The notes below the pieces were generated by a model. That model was not told where the DNA came from and searched no databases. It worked only from the letters and a program-made list of their open reading frames with translations. Both the position numbers and the translations under genes were made by a program. A DNA stretch of 64,000 nt. It comes from Xiphophorus maculatus (lineage: Eukaryota > Chordata > Actinopteri > Cyprinodontiformes > Poeciliidae). Position 1 is the first letter of the stretch, and every line of letters begins with the position of its first letter. Below are positions 13,501 to 23,135 of this stretch, one piece after another. The stretch covers positions 1,024,272-1,088,271 of the forward strand of contig NC_036446.1 in NCBI RefSeq assembly GCF_002775205.1. Direction: 5' to 3'.

Positions 13501-16500
13501 AAGATCAACATTTCCTAAATTTTGAAGAAAGCCTAAATAAAGCAGTTTTTGTTTTATAAAGGCAAAAATAAAACAAAGATAGACAAGCTTAAAATAAATA
13601 AGCAAAAGTGGGTAATATAATACTTCTTCTTGGACTGGCCTAATGAACTGTCTAATCAGAGTTCAGATCCCCTAAAAAGCCAAATATCAAAATTAATTAC
13701 ATTTTTTTGTCAACATATCAAATCATAATGGCAATTTGTGCTTAATGCGCCTCCTGAGGACTGATCTGGTGCAACAGTCGATGGGTTATAACCACTAGAG
13801 GGCGCACTTCCATAGCTCCGCAAACAGCAGCGCTAATTATTCAGTTAGCATTTTAGCACTTTTGCTAACTTTGAAAACCTCCTTTGATTCCTTCAAATTA
13901 ATTTTTACAGATAAATTATAAAGCACTAATTTACTTGTCGGTTTCATAAACGTTCAGCTGAATAAACTTCAACATCGGTGTTGACGTTTTGGTTATCAGC
14001 TGTTTTCTTCCTGTAGTTTATATTCATGCTCTTATTTTGAAGGGGGTGAAGTCTGATTACACAGCAGTTTCGTTTCCAACAAATTGGATGTTTTTCACAA
14101 AGTTTTTTGTTTAAAACTAAGAACTGATGAAGATCTGTGGAATCAGGGTGGAAAACAAAGCGAGTAGATTTGAAAACTTTGGTGACCTATAACCAGAAAC
14201 CACCAGGCGGCTCTGATCTGGAACGACTCTTTGTTTGTTTGTAATGGAGAACGTTTTTAAGTTCAGGCTGCGGCGGCGGGTTGAAGCCTACCTTCCCCTG
14301 CAGCGGCCCCTGGATAAGTTTGGGGTATTTCTGGGTGGAGCTGTTGCCGTGTCCCAGCTTGCCGTAGTCGCCGTCGCCCCAGCTGAAGACCTCGCCCTCC
14401 GTGGTGAAGGCCAGCGTGTGGCCGTCCGAGCCCTTCGACGATGACACCTTTTTGATGGCTCGGTGGGGTTCAAAGGTCAGCTTCTTGAGCGTGGATTGGT
14501 TGTTGGAGTCCCCCAGGCCCAGACGGCCATAGCTGCCTTTCCCGCAGGCCCGGACCGAGCCGTCGGACGAAATCACGAAGGTGCAGTACTGACCCGCCTC
14601 GATCTGCAGGGAGACGCCGGAAACATGGAACTGAAATGATCAGAGCTTCAAAAAGACAACCACGAGTTCTCAGATCATAAATACTGAGAAATACTGAAAA
14701 TCAGCAGGAAAACATGGAAGATACATTCGATGCTTCCTGTGGTGTGTCGCCATGACAACCACCAGCCACAATCAACGTCTCCAAACTCATAGCAGGAACT
14801 TTTTCCGGATTTAACGCCGTTATATTTATAGATCCCGAGATTCTGCAAATAAATTCTGAAACCAGACGGAATTTTCCTGCTCCTCCTCCTCCTGCTGCTC
14901 CTCCTCCTCCTCCTCCTCCTCACCGTCTGGGCGTCGGCGAAGCTAGCGGCCAGTTTGGGCTGCAGGATCTTCTCCTGGGTTCCCTCCACCAGCTGGTGGC
15001 TGCTGTTGCTGCCCCACACGTAAACCTCGCAGGTCTCCGAGACGACCGGCGCCTCGCCCGTCTGGATGCTGTCGGGGCTGACGCAGGTGCGGGAGTAGTC
15101 CGACGCCATTCGGCACACCTGGAGCACGAAGAGGCGTGCGGACGGGAAACATTTTTAAAATGTTGTATGAAGATGAGCAGAGTAAAGGAGCGTTGGAGGT
15201 CTCACCTCCTCGAACAGGCAGAGCGCCGCCTCGTACAGCGAGCAGAGGCCGTCCGGGGTCCTGCTGGGCTCCCTCCACTGGCTGCGGTCTGCTGTGGAGC
15301 CCTGACACCAACAAACACACCCGTCACCATGGAAACCACCAAACTGCCTGATAACTGAGAAATCTAACAGGAACCTTCACACATTTCCGACTTGTTAGTC
15401 TCAGGAAAACCTTGGGAGTTTGTTAAACAATCTAACGGCTTCATTAAGGCCTCCTTTAGTTACTCTATGCAGAAATAACTACATATCTAAAAAATAATAT
15501 TTCTAATGATTCCACTAAATATCAAGATTATAAAGCTCTTTAGCGTTAGCTTCTGATAAATATTATGTCGGTTTATCGCTTTGCAGTTAGTGGAACTAGA
15601 CTCGATGATTTCAGAGCTAGCATGGCTAGCAGTAACCTCCACAGGAAGTGACATTTTCAAAACTTAGATTTGGTGTCAGCATACTTCCTTTAAGCTCCTG
15701 AAAAAGAGAAAAACTCACTCAAGAAATTTTGACTGATCATTTGTGTAAGTGTGTGATTATTATTTGTGTATTTATTAATAAATTCTTCCTAGATTGATTT
15801 GTCATCACTACTTTATGCATATTTTTTCATAAACTCTTGATCTGTAGAGTAAATAATTTCCCCTGATTGATTGTAAATAAAAGTAAACACGGATGTCAAT
15901 AACTATAATTTCTCAGACAATAATCCTCAGATTTTTCCCTAAATGATTGTTTTCGACCAGGTGAAGCGCTCTTCCTCTCTTACCAAGGAGCGCCTCATCT
16001 GCATCAGGATGTTCATGAAGCAGTCGTATCCCATCAGCCCCTCCTGGCAGTGCGGCGCTGCGTTCTTCTCCATGGCGCTGACCACGGCCGACGCTGCCAG
16101 CGCCATCTCGATCCACTCCAGCAGGTAGCGCAGCGAGCCCCTCTGGGACGCCAGCCCCAGCAGCAGCTCCGAGGCCAGCCGCCGGCCCAAGATGTCTGCC
16201 CCGGAGTTGGGCATGGTGACACCCTTCAGGAAGGTCGTGACCTGGGCCAGGCAGTCCAGGCCCATCGGCGGGATCTTGCTCTCGTTGGCCAGGGACAGCG
16301 GCGGCAGCGAACTCACCACGTCGATGGCCGTGTGGATCACGTCGTTGCATAAGTTGATGCCGCCGCCCGGCGCTCCGCCGGGGCCGGGCGGCGGCGGCAT
16401 CATCCAGCTCTGGCGCAGCAGAGCGAACAGCAGGCTGAGGCCGGTGCGGACGCCCATCTCGATGAGGGCGTCGGTGCTGGAGCGCGGCCGCTCGCTGATA

Positions 16501-16934
16501 GCGTGTGGGTCGGCGGCGCCGGCGCTGCTCTCCGGGGAGTGCTGCTGCTGCTTCACCTTACCCTTGTCGTGGTATTTGTTGGAGAGCGCGTAGAAGACGC
16601 GCTGCAGCACCAGGACACGCTTCCGCAGCGCGGCGGCGAAGGGTGAGTCGGAGCACACCATCTTGGCCAGGGCCAGCTGGCTGCCCAGCAGCGCGTCCAG
16701 GTAATGCTCCTGCTCATCGCTGGACAGCGACTCGCGCTCGAAGTCCGGCAGCTGCGGGCCCTTGAGGCACAGCACCTGCTGCGGCAGCAGCACCGCCTCC
16801 TTGTTGGCCAGCAGCTTGGCGTAGAGCGCCGACACGCCGTCCCGCGTGGCGATGGACTCGCTGTCCTCCGTGATCCACGAGCTGTTCAGGTGCTCCAGCC
16901 ATTTGAGTTTCACCGGGGGTATCATCAGCGCCAT
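1..16934 (-). CDS. herc1: HERC1, giant HECT/RCC1 ubiquitin ligase, N-terminal 1671 codons (gene continues off the left edge)
   Basis: HERC1 is a cytosolic and Golgi-associated protein of nearly 4900 residues in mammals, with two RCC1-like domains, a SPRY domain, WD repeats and a C-terminal HECT ubiquitin-ligase domain. Only the N-terminal third is here. I joined 26 coding exons on the minus strand: 16934-15984, 15301-15206, 15118-14924, 14603-14292, 13200-13104, 12827-12684, 12600-12473, 11989-11845, 11651-11480, 11110-10976, 10903-10738, 10434-10309, 10207-9992, 9377-9225, 9154-9022, 8934-8743, 7733-7509, 7439-7266, 7198-7084, 7016-6896, 6352-6181, 4934-4583, 1574-1454, 1317-1266, 1144-873 and 48-1. 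Together they give 5013 nt (1671 codons) without a stop, and every intron is GT-AG. The protein starts [20 protein letters not shown], a nearly invariant HERC1 N-terminus. The HECT domain and second RLD lie outside the window. Confidence 0.97.
49..872. other. AT-rich herc1 intron, no gene seen
   Basis: This 824-bp intron lies between the last two herc1 exons of the window. It is strongly AT-rich (long runs of A and T between about 220 and 740). The open frames that cross it are short extensions of exon shadows. I see no RNA gene or recognisable transposon. Confidence 0.7.
1350..1436. repeat. 17-bp tandem repeat in a herc1 intron
   Basis: About four and a half copies of a 17-bp unit (consensus CCCAGGGGACACTAGGG with small changes) lie between herc1 exons 1317-1266 and 1574-1454, just inside the donor of the latter. 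The frame [12 protein letters not shown] translated from it is an artefact. Confidence 0.85.
1893..3174 (+). pseudogene. pogo-like transposase, frameshifted and with an in-frame stop
   Basis: The start is an ATG at 1893 ([15 protein letters not shown]), followed by a Psq/CENP-B type helix-turn-helix ([19 protein letters not shown]). The frame ends at 2174 and the protein resumes in another frame at 2171. It continues with the DDE_1 core: first Asp in [11 protein letters not shown], second in [10 protein letters not shown] and third in [14 protein letters not shown] at 3002-3004 interrupts the same frame, which then continues to a TAA at 3172-3174 with an acidic tail. All three catalytic Asp are kept, but the reading frame is broken twice, so this copy is probably inactive. 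It resembles the transposase family from which vertebrate genes such as POGK and JRK derive. Confidence 0.85.
3441..3986. mobile_element. short TIR element (MITE) with 7-bp direct repeat, nested in the pogo element
   Basis: The ends CAACACATTCTCACTCCC (3441-3458) and GGGAGTGAGAATGGGTTG (3969-3986) are inverted repeats with one mismatch. They are flanked by the direct repeat ATTCTAT at 3434-3440 and 3987-3993. Removing the insert rejoins the pogo 3' end (…GTCTATTCTATGCGCC…). There is no coding capacity. The interior includes a perfect 16-bp inverted repeat at 3885-3900 and 3915-3930, plus several variants of a GTCAATATGTGAC-type motif. I cannot assign the superfamily. Confidence 0.8.
3553..3772 (-). 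mobile_element. tRNA-derived SINE, minus strand, inside the MITE
   Basis: Read on the minus strand from 3772, it begins with a tRNA-like head with an A-box-like TGGCGCAGGGGGTTAGC and a B-box-like GGGTTTGACTCCC. A tRNA-unrelated body follows, and it ends in an A-rich tail at about 3553-3570. The 14-bp direct repeat GACGATTTGGGAAG at 3539-3552 and 3773-3786 is a clear target-site duplication. This is a typical teleost tRNA-SINE. It is not a functional tRNA gene because no cloverleaf 3' half follows. Confidence 0.9.
4176..4240. repeat. AT-rich inverted repeat (hairpin)
   Basis: The stretch ending TTTTTTATTTAATG at 4207 is inverted as CATTAAATAAAAAATA from 4213 onward, with TTCATGATATA and TATATCATGAA on the outer sides. 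The loop is about 5 nt and one arm has a 4-nt bulge. It lies in herc1 intron DNA just beyond the pogo element. The rest of 4101-4560 is AT-rich with nothing else recognised. Confidence 0.7.
4583..11110 (-). CDS. herc1: herc1 exons between RLD1 and the acidic/Ser-rich linker
   Basis: Thirteen exons from 11110 to 4583 encode the helical region after RLD1. Recognisable HERC1 blocks in order are [127 protein letters not shown], then an acidic stretch ([24 protein letters not shown]) and [19 protein letters not shown]. The exon at 10207-9992 carries a Pro/Ala/Gly-rich low-complexity insert after [10 protein letters not shown]. The exon 7016-6896 ends in Arg-Arg where the human protein has Arg-Trp at the junction (recalled). 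The introns contain the repeats listed separately. The stretches 9378-9991 and 11111-11479 show nothing gene-like. Confidence 0.94.
5083..5465. mobile_element. degenerate hAT-like non-autonomous element fragment
   Basis: The region begins GAGACGCACCGATCC and holds repeated GATACCGAT motifs, ending near CACCGATACCCAATC. This resembles the GATGCACCGAT-type ends of fish hAT MITEs, but I could not find matched ends or a target duplication. It lies in the herc1 intron 4935-6180. Confidence 0.45.
5557..5992. mobile_element. hAT-like MITE with GATCGG-type terminal inverted repeats
   Basis: The left end TAGAGGTGTGCCGATC (5557) and right end GATCGGAACATCTCTA (to 5992) are inverted with two mismatches. 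Internal GATCGGTGATCGATC and TGATCGGCAGAG motifs form further partial palindromes. No convincing 8-bp target duplication remains. It ends about 190 bp before the donor side of herc1 exon 6352-6181. Confidence 0.65.
6837..6889. repeat. 12-bp tandem repeat next to a herc1 splice donor
   Basis: Four to five copies of AACTGGGAGTGA / AACTGGGAGAGA lie directly downstream (minus sense) of the donor of herc1 exon 7016-6896, ending only a few bases from the splice site. Confidence 0.8.
7744..8328. other. herc1 intron with transposon scraps and self-complementary repeat
   Basis: Positions 7800-7860 resemble a conserved fragment of Tc1-like repeats (AGCATGATGCTGCTCCCACC and a CCGTGCTTCAC motif). From about 7890 to 8270 the sequence is a mosaic of TCTCAGAATTT and AATTCTGAGA-type motifs, including CTAGAAAATTTCTGAGA near 8151-8173. 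This relates it to the inverted-repeat element in the last sh2d7 intron at 42387-42498. No gene is seen. Confidence 0.5.
8329..8620. mobile_element. hAT-type MITE, perfect 16-bp terminal inverted repeats
   Basis: TAGGGATGCACCGATT at 8329-8344 is exactly inverted as AATCGGTGCATCCCTA at 8605-8620. The flanking octamers ATTTTACG (8321-8328) and CTTTTATG (8621-8628) match at 6 of 8 positions, as expected for a decayed 8-bp hAT target duplication. The 292-bp element has no coding capacity and lies in the herc1 intron 7734-8742. Confidence 0.85.
10447..10570. repeat. 21-bp minisatellite beside a herc1 splice acceptor
   Basis: About six copies of AGCAGATTAACGTAAACACAG lie in the intron 10435-10737, starting roughly 12 bp from the acceptor of exon 10434-10309. 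Minus-sense copies read as GTTAACCTGCTCTGTG. The peptide frames with CVYVNLL or NVNTEQ repeats are artefacts. Confidence 0.88.
11480..15118 (-). CDS. herc1: herc1 exons for RCC1-like domain 1 (RLD1)
   Basis: Seven exons (15118-14924, 14603-14292, 13200-13104, 12827-12684, 12600-12473, 11989-11845, 11651-11480) encode a seven-bladed RCC1-type propeller at about residues 375-740. The repeated blade signature is visible: [77 protein letters not shown] and [15 protein letters not shown]. In mammals RLD1 of HERC1 stimulates nucleotide exchange on ARF and Rab proteins and binds phosphoinositides (family knowledge). Introns of 300-1000 bp at 11990-12472, 13201-14291 and 14604-14923 hold no further gene. 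The 13201-14291 intron contains a CTCF-like motif at 13792-13805. Confidence 0.96.
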
Positions 16935-16960
16935 GGCTGCTCACTCTGGAGCCATCCGAC
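15206..16960 (-). CDS. herc1: herc1 first two coding exons, start codon and N-terminal helical region
   Basis: The first coding exon runs from a TGTCTGCAG acceptor (exon from 16960) to a GTAAGAG donor after 15984. The ATG is at 16934, preceded by about 26 nt of 5' UTR in the same exon. It encodes 317 residues including a Pro/Gly-rich insert after SWMM ([13 protein letters not shown]) that looks longer than in mammals (from memory of the family). The next exon (15301-15206, 32 codons) gives GSTADRSQW and ends LCLFEE. The intron between them, 15302-15983, contains no gene. Its exon-proximal part, 15846-15978, has an inverted near-copy at 22718-22851. Confidence 0.95.
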
Positions 16961-17000
16961 CTGCAGACACAGCAGCAACCATCAACCTGATCCATTACAG

Positions 17001-17299
17001 CAGTGGTTCTTCTGGGCCCCCTTATGGATTACAATAAAATCCCCATAATAGAATAAATAAATAAATCAACTGGACACACATGGTTCAACCAGACATAAAC
17101 CTTTACACACATTTTGATTTCAAACTCCACTGAAGTTTATTTCACACTTCAGGTCGCGACAAAACAAACTACAAACATCTTTACAGTGAAACACTTTTGT
17201 GTAACTTTTTCTTTCATTCATCCATACTGCTTCCCGCGTCCCCCTGTAATGGCACTGCGCCCCCTCCAGGGGGCGCGCCCCACACTTTGGGAACCACTG
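17001..17299. mobile_element. hAT-type MITE with perfect 8-bp target duplication in herc1 intron 1
   Basis: The element starts CAGTGGTTCTTCTGGGCCCC and ends GGGAACCACTG. It is flanked on both sides by CATTACAG (16993-17000 and 17300-17307), an exact 8-bp duplication typical of hAT insertion. It is 299 bp long, non-coding, and lies only about 40 bp from the acceptor of the herc1 start-codon exon. Confidence 0.9.
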
Positions 17300-17307
17300 C
17301 ATTACAG

Positions 17308-19855
17308 GAAGGTGACTGATCAGAGGGAGCGAACATTTATCACCAAACTTTGTGGAACTATTAGAACAACAAAACTGCTGAACTAGTAATTACTTCTTTT
17401 TAGGCCCGTTTGTGATGCTCTTCTTTAGTCACATCGAGAAGTTTTATTTGTTTCACTAAACAGTAAATTCATTTAATCACATTTTCAGTTGCTGATATGT
17501 AATTATATTCTCAAATAAATGGACAAATGACTGAAACTAAATCTCAACATATTTCCAATACTTTGTCATTATTCCACTAATGACAAAAAATTACATTTCG
17601 CAATTCCTGTGTTCCTATTGAATGAGAAAACAATCACACAGAAATAAGTTTGTTCACGTGAAAAGTCATAAACATCACGCCGCACTGTCATCCTCCCGCT
17701 GCTTCCTGTCTTCTTCTTTGTCATTTCTGATTTCATGACTCCTGATGCCACAAAACTGTTTCCACTGCAGCTTTGTGAAATAAACTAATTTTGATACGGG
17801 CAAAATAAACCCCCTCATCCTATCGCAAAAATATTTGACGAAAAACGTATGTTTTTTCAAAGTTGGTGTTTTTCCACCAATAAATTAAGCTAATTTATTT
17901 TCTTAATTGAAATTTGCACAATTCTACGATCAATTTGCACTGTCCATCGTGTTAAAAGCTACTATGGATAGCTGTTAACACAATTTATCACAATAAATGA
18001 TGAATGATGACAGAAACGTTCTCATCGCTTCCTGAATAAACAATGAAACTTTCCGTTTACGCTGTAAACAGAAAACCTTTTTTTAGGTTTGTCAACAGAA
18101 AACTTTCATTTCCCAGCAGCTTCACTCAGAGTCCGGCTCAGTGCTGCAGGACAAAGGTTTCTGTTTCTGACCAGAGGTCAAAGGTCAGGTAGCGCTGGAC
18201 TGCAGAACAGCATTTTAATAAATCTGCCTTCTACAGCAGAAACCTCACCATACACGGAAAAATTTAGGAAATAAAGACATTTATTCAGAAAAAAAACTAT
18301 AGAAATTAGTAATGAAACGATTAATCATGATTGACTGATTATTAAAGAAAAAGTCAACTAATTTAGTAAATGATTAATTGTTAACTGCAGTGTAAAAACT
18401 CAAAAATAAAGGCCATTTAATCCAAAACTGTACAAAAAATATAAACATTTAAGATGAAAAATAAACCTTTGTGTGTAAATGTTTTCAACCAACGGCTCCA
18501 GTGGCAGTTTTAGCTTCACATTCTGTAAAATCTGAGATTACTCTTATTTGATTATTAGTTAATCCATATAATCAATCCCAGATCACTCCTACACTGTATT
18601 GATGAGATTTTCACATATTGATGTTCGAAGGATTTTTAGCTGCAGATGCAAATGTTCAAGATTTAACTAAAGGAATGTTGTTATTGACATTTAGAGTTTT
18701 TAATTTAAAAAATAATTATTTGTATTTTATAAGATAAAATTAAATGGTTAAATGAAAAATCTGTAAAATGTGACCATTTTTTTTATCCAATTAATCGATT
18801 AATTATCTGAATAATAAGGAGAAAAGGAGTGTGAATATTGTACCAAAGCATTAGTAAAGGTCATTTAAGACCTTTATTGATTTTTAACAAAATAATTCAC
18901 CCTCCTGCTAAGAAGAAAATGGTTGAAGACCAATGTGAGGAGCACAGCGCCCAGTTTAAGGTGTTGGCTTGGCCTCTTCATCCAGTCATCTGTCTCTGGG
19001 ATTTATTTGTTGTTAAGGTTTTTCTTTCCCAGACAGCAGCTGAGGAAGGATCCGCCAGAGCGCTGAAGGCTCTGGGAGGAAAACGCTGGCAGGAAGCTGA
19101 TTATGCAACACCAGTGCCAGGGTTAGGTCAGAGATCTGAGTACGTTCTGCTCCTGGTGCACCTTCTTCTTCTTTTCACCGGTAACATCCGTCGGTTCTCC
19201 CACATTTCTCATTTTCCCGCAGGTTTTGTTGCGACATCTACTTTCACATTTCCGCAGATGTGCGTCTGATTTCCAGCTACTCCCCAACAAACTGAAAATC
19301 CCTCATAAACACAGAAACACATCCATGTCTAACAGCAATTCATCTGCATCTCGGTTCTGGTTCAGGTAGGAACCCATGACCCGGCTGAGCAGCGTCCAGA
19401 ACCAGGGTTCCTCTGACTAGCATAACTAACAGTTGCACAAATCTGACAGCTCCGAGCCAGACTGGTTCCCAGTACAGACCTGCTGTCTGCCCACTGGCGC
19501 TACCAGCCTCTCTGGGTTCTGTTGAGAACCAGAACGGTACCAGTTTGTTGACAGTTTGCTCTTTAACGGAACCAAGCATAAGAGTTTTAACCAACTGCTG
19601 CTGCTAACGGTAGCTAGCTGCTTCACATTAAAACAGGCGGAACACAGAAAGAAAACAGCCAAACAGAGAGGTGACACCTTTCAGTGGAGCTCAAATAAAA
19701 TGATTTAAAATACGTTACCAGCATGCAGACCGGTCCAAAGTTTTCCACCTTATGAAAGCAGACCTTTTTGGGTCACAGTTAGCCTGGTTATCTGCTGCAT
19801 CACAGCAGCGCTGAGCCGAGCTAACAGCGGCTGCTAACGGCTAACAGCCGAAGCT
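17308..19855. other. herc1 intron 1 remainder, AT-rich with a dispersed repeat copy
   Basis: There is no gene. About 18300-18830 is one copy of an AT-rich dispersed repeat full of GATTAATC and AATCGATTAATT motifs, which is also found near 31676-32310, 32930-33690 and, as a scrap, at 49138-49215. The open frame at 18838-19269 shows no recognised protein. Confidence 0.6.
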
Positions 19856-21008
19856 GAAGTTGGCTTCCGACTGTCAATAAAGGGCCACACCGGTATTTTT
19901 TTAATTTAATTTTTACTTCAATTGGATTGAAAAAGCCTTTATCCCCACGTTAATGAAATGTTGTCGTAAGTAATATTATTAGAGTATTTCCAGAGAGTTG
20001 TTGTGGATGGTGATGCTGTGGGCAGGAAGGAAGAGTTGCAGCATCTCATGTTTGCATGATGCTAACAGCTCAAAATCTGGGCAGTAGAGACAATATTCCA
20101 CAATGACATGCACTGGGTGACACCAGCGGTTGTTGACAAGCTCTGCTAATCCATCTCATCATTTGCTTTTGCTGCTCTTCTTTAAATTTCTCTCTGGTTG
20201 TATGGTCAGAGGAAGAGATGTTGGAGTAGGGGATAAGATCCTGCATCAATGTTCCACTAAACGCTGTAATAAATGTAAAACTCTGGTCTTATTTTGGGCT
20301 TCAAGTTCATCCAGTTTATTTGCCAGAGATCTCCTATTTTCCATTATGGTACAGGGAAAAGCCTCCTTTTCAACTACTCCAGGATTTGGGGTCAAAGTCC
20401 AAGTATTATTTGAAATGCTAACAGCTGCTCCCAGTTGTAAAAGCAATACATTGTTTGCATTATAACAACTGTTGGAAGTTTGCATATTTAATATGACAAT
20501 CATAAACTGTGTGCTTCAGGTTAGGGTTAATTAGCTAATCTATTTTAAAAGACAATGCTTTTTATTGGCTCTGGTTTAAAAACATAAATCTACATAAATT
20601 TAGTCAGATTTGTTGAGACACAGGAAGTTCATAGATGTTAAATGAGAACATTTATTCTGGGTTATGTCAAAGGTTTCATTTTCTTTCATTGTTTTCTTTT
20701 TAAAAAAATCTGGTTTTCATTTTGATACTCTAAAGATTAGACTAGATTTTATTTATTTATTTTTTACTTACCCAGATACACTTACATATTAAAAACTAAA
20801 TGTATCTCTTTGTCTGGGCGAGGTTGTCAAAAATACCTCTAAAATTCTTCTTTCTTACGGTTTAACAAATAAAGTAAACCTTTCCAGATCACAGGCTGCT
20901 GCATCCTAAGTGTACAAAGAAGCGTCACCGCAGATCCTTCTTCCAGCTAACAGCAGCAAAAACAGCGGAGCAGCCCGTTACTGCAGCACCAAATCGGAAG
21001 CCAACTTC
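19856..21008. repeat. 15-bp inverted repeat bounding a 1.15-kb segment beside the herc1 first exon
   Basis: GAAGTTGGCTTCCGA at 19856-19870 is exactly inverted as TCGGAAGCCAACTTC at 20994-21008. The right copy extends to CGGAAGCCAACTTCCG, which contains two head-to-head GGAA cores (ETS-type). The segment between has no gene. Confidence 0.6.
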
Positions 21009-21028
21009 CGACACTAAAGCTCACTCAC

Positions 21029-21290
21029 CGTGGGGTAAAAGGCCTCCTCCTCCTCCTCTTCCTCTTCCTCTTCTGTGTGTGAAGTTTACACAACAAGCCG
21101 GCTGAGCTTCATCTCACACTGGCAGCAGCAGCGGCAGCAGCAGCTCGGTCTCTGATAAGGTCTCCGCCTCTCCCGGAGCTTCCTCCGCCTAGAGTCCGCT
21201 CACAGAGCCCCGCAGCCCCGCGGTCCGTCTGTCCTAGCCTCGATCCGTCTGCCTGTCTGTCTGCTTCCCACCTCTCATGGCAGACACGCT
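21029..21290 (-). promoter_or_regulatory. herc1: probable herc1 non-coding first exon and promoter region
   Basis: On the minus strand a good donor (CG|GTGAGTGA) ends at 21029. The sequence upstream of it (21030-21290) is pyrimidine/CpG-rich compared with its surroundings (CCGCAGCCCCGCGGTCCG; repeated CTC and CAGCAG runs). A splice from here to the acceptor at 16961 would supply the 5' UTR of herc1. The 5' limit is not defined by sequence alone. Confidence 0.5.
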
Positions 21291-22717
21291 AATGTCCAGT
21301 TAGATCTAAATATACAGATTCAAATGTATTTCATGCAACACCTCCAACTTTAAGAATGAATTTTAGATTTCCAGACAAATTCAATATAAAGATGAAAATG
21401 AGAACAAAACTTTCTAGAGTGATTTGGAAAGTTTTGTTTTTTTATGGAGGAAAACAGCTGGCTCAATACTTAGAAATATGTTGATAAATGCCAGTAAAAT
21501 GCAAAATTTACTGTTTTATGTGGAATTAAATGGGCACCAAAGTTTGTTTAAAAATAGTTTAAACTGAAAAAAAACTTGAATCTGAAAATAGTTTTGAACT
21601 TTAATTTTTTTTTTTTCAGTTTCATTTTCCCCACAGAATTATGTTCATGTCATATAAAGGCATATAGAGTCATCTTCTTCAGTGGAAACATAAAAGTAAA
21701 AGTCATTAATTAAATTAACAAAATAAATGAATAAAATCAGATGATTATGTTTTAGTTGTGCCCCCTGTAAATGTTTACTGAACTGGTCTGGTCAACCATG
21801 TGGAAAACTTTCTGGGGTTGCCACTGTTTATGGCCCCAATTTAGCTCCATAGCTCTCCCTCAGTTTTTATTTCTATTTCTCACGTTAGAAACTGAACAAT
21901 AAAATATGATGTTATTCTGGCAGCAAACACTACTTATCTTCTATATATTTTTTAAAAAACTATAGTTTAATGCAGTAAACTTCCTATAAATTACTATGAC
22001 AAATAATAATAATATTTTTTACATCATTTTCAAGTAATATATTGTTAATAATGAAATTTTGCCCTCTCAAAGACTAATAAACTTTTATTTTGTAAAGAAC
22101 ACCTCAGACTGGACTGGAAGACATTTTAAACATCCAAAAATAAAATACAAAAGCCAAGATCAATAAATAAAATGGAAATAAAAACCACACACAACCAAAA
22201 CTATTTAATATTAGCCATCAGAATGAAAACTATTTAATTTGTCACCCGATTGGTTAATTGCTGATTGCAGCAGATTTAACTCTAACAGACTGAAGATCTT
22301 ATTGGGAAGCAAAGGGTGAATTTACTCGGCTTTAAACCATCACATAACCGCCCAGCCTGCTGATCCCCACAGCATAATGCTGCCACCACCATGTGTTGCT
22401 TTTAGACTTTTATTTCTCGTAAGTCAGGAACTGTTTTGGTCTGTCATCTAATGCTAATGAAAGATGTTGAAGTTTGTGGTTGAAATGTGAATGAGGGGAG
22501 TGAAAACGTTAAGCCAGCTGTGTTTCTGAAGCTCATTCAGAGCAGCACAATGCAACCCAAACGGGTCGAGTCCCGGCTGACGCAACGACGAGACGCTCCA
22601 GTGGTTATCAGGCCGGCCCAGACCCAGAGAACCCCGGCCTCAGAAACATTTACGACCGTATCTCTGCAGCTCATCTTGCTATTTTGGGGGTTTCATTTTC
22701 ATTAAGGATCACTGGGT
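21291..22717. other. intergenic DNA upstream of herc1, no gene seen
   Basis: AT-rich. About 21998-22260 carries a partial copy of a dispersed repeat (TTCAAGTAAT, ACTGGAAGACATTTTAAA) that also occurs at 28840-29235 and 53450-53830. A Tc1-like scrap (CAGCATAATGCTGCCACC) is at about 22369. The short frame at 22487-22705 has no recognised domain. Confidence 0.55.
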
Positions 22718-22851
22718 GAGGAAGAGCGCTTCAGCTGGTCGAAAACAATCATTTAGAGAAAAATCTGAGGATTATTGTCTCACAGTTATTATAGTTATTG
22801 ACATCCATGTTTACTTTTATTTACAATCAATCAGGGGAAATTAATTACTCT
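22718..22851 (+). repeat. inverted near-copy of the start of a herc1 intron
   Basis: This 134-bp stretch matches the reverse complement of 15846-15978, the herc1 intron beginning a few bases inside the donor of the first coding exon. Shared landmarks are GAGGAAGAGCGCTTCA, GGTCGAAAACAATCATTTAG, AAAAATCTGAGGATTATTG, TTATAGTTATTGACATCC and CAATCAATCAGGGGAAATTA. I estimate over 90 percent identity by eye. The similarity stops at the exon side, so no coding sequence was copied. Confidence 0.8.
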
Positions 22852-23135
22852 TGTTAAACGTCTGATCCATACTCCAATCTGGAAGGTGGCAGTAATGCAC
22901 CTATAAGTTGTTTGCCAACTGCCATAAAAATAGGAAAGAAGAAGAAGCTTCCGGACCCAATCGATCCTCCAGAATAGAGGAACAACACGGCTCATTGAAG
23001 TGTGACTGGCAGCAGCGTTGCTAAGTTTAAACTCTGTTATTCTGCAGCTGTTTCAGTTAAAGTCACAACCTGCTTCTTCTGCAGCAATGGACTGAGTCAG
23101 TATTATGGAGGTTTCAGCTGGCAGAGTGTTTGTTA

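Noticed and set aside
18838-19269. 143-codon plus-strand frame in herc1 intron 1
   Set aside because: Low-complexity, no recognisable domain or conserved motif, antisense to herc1.
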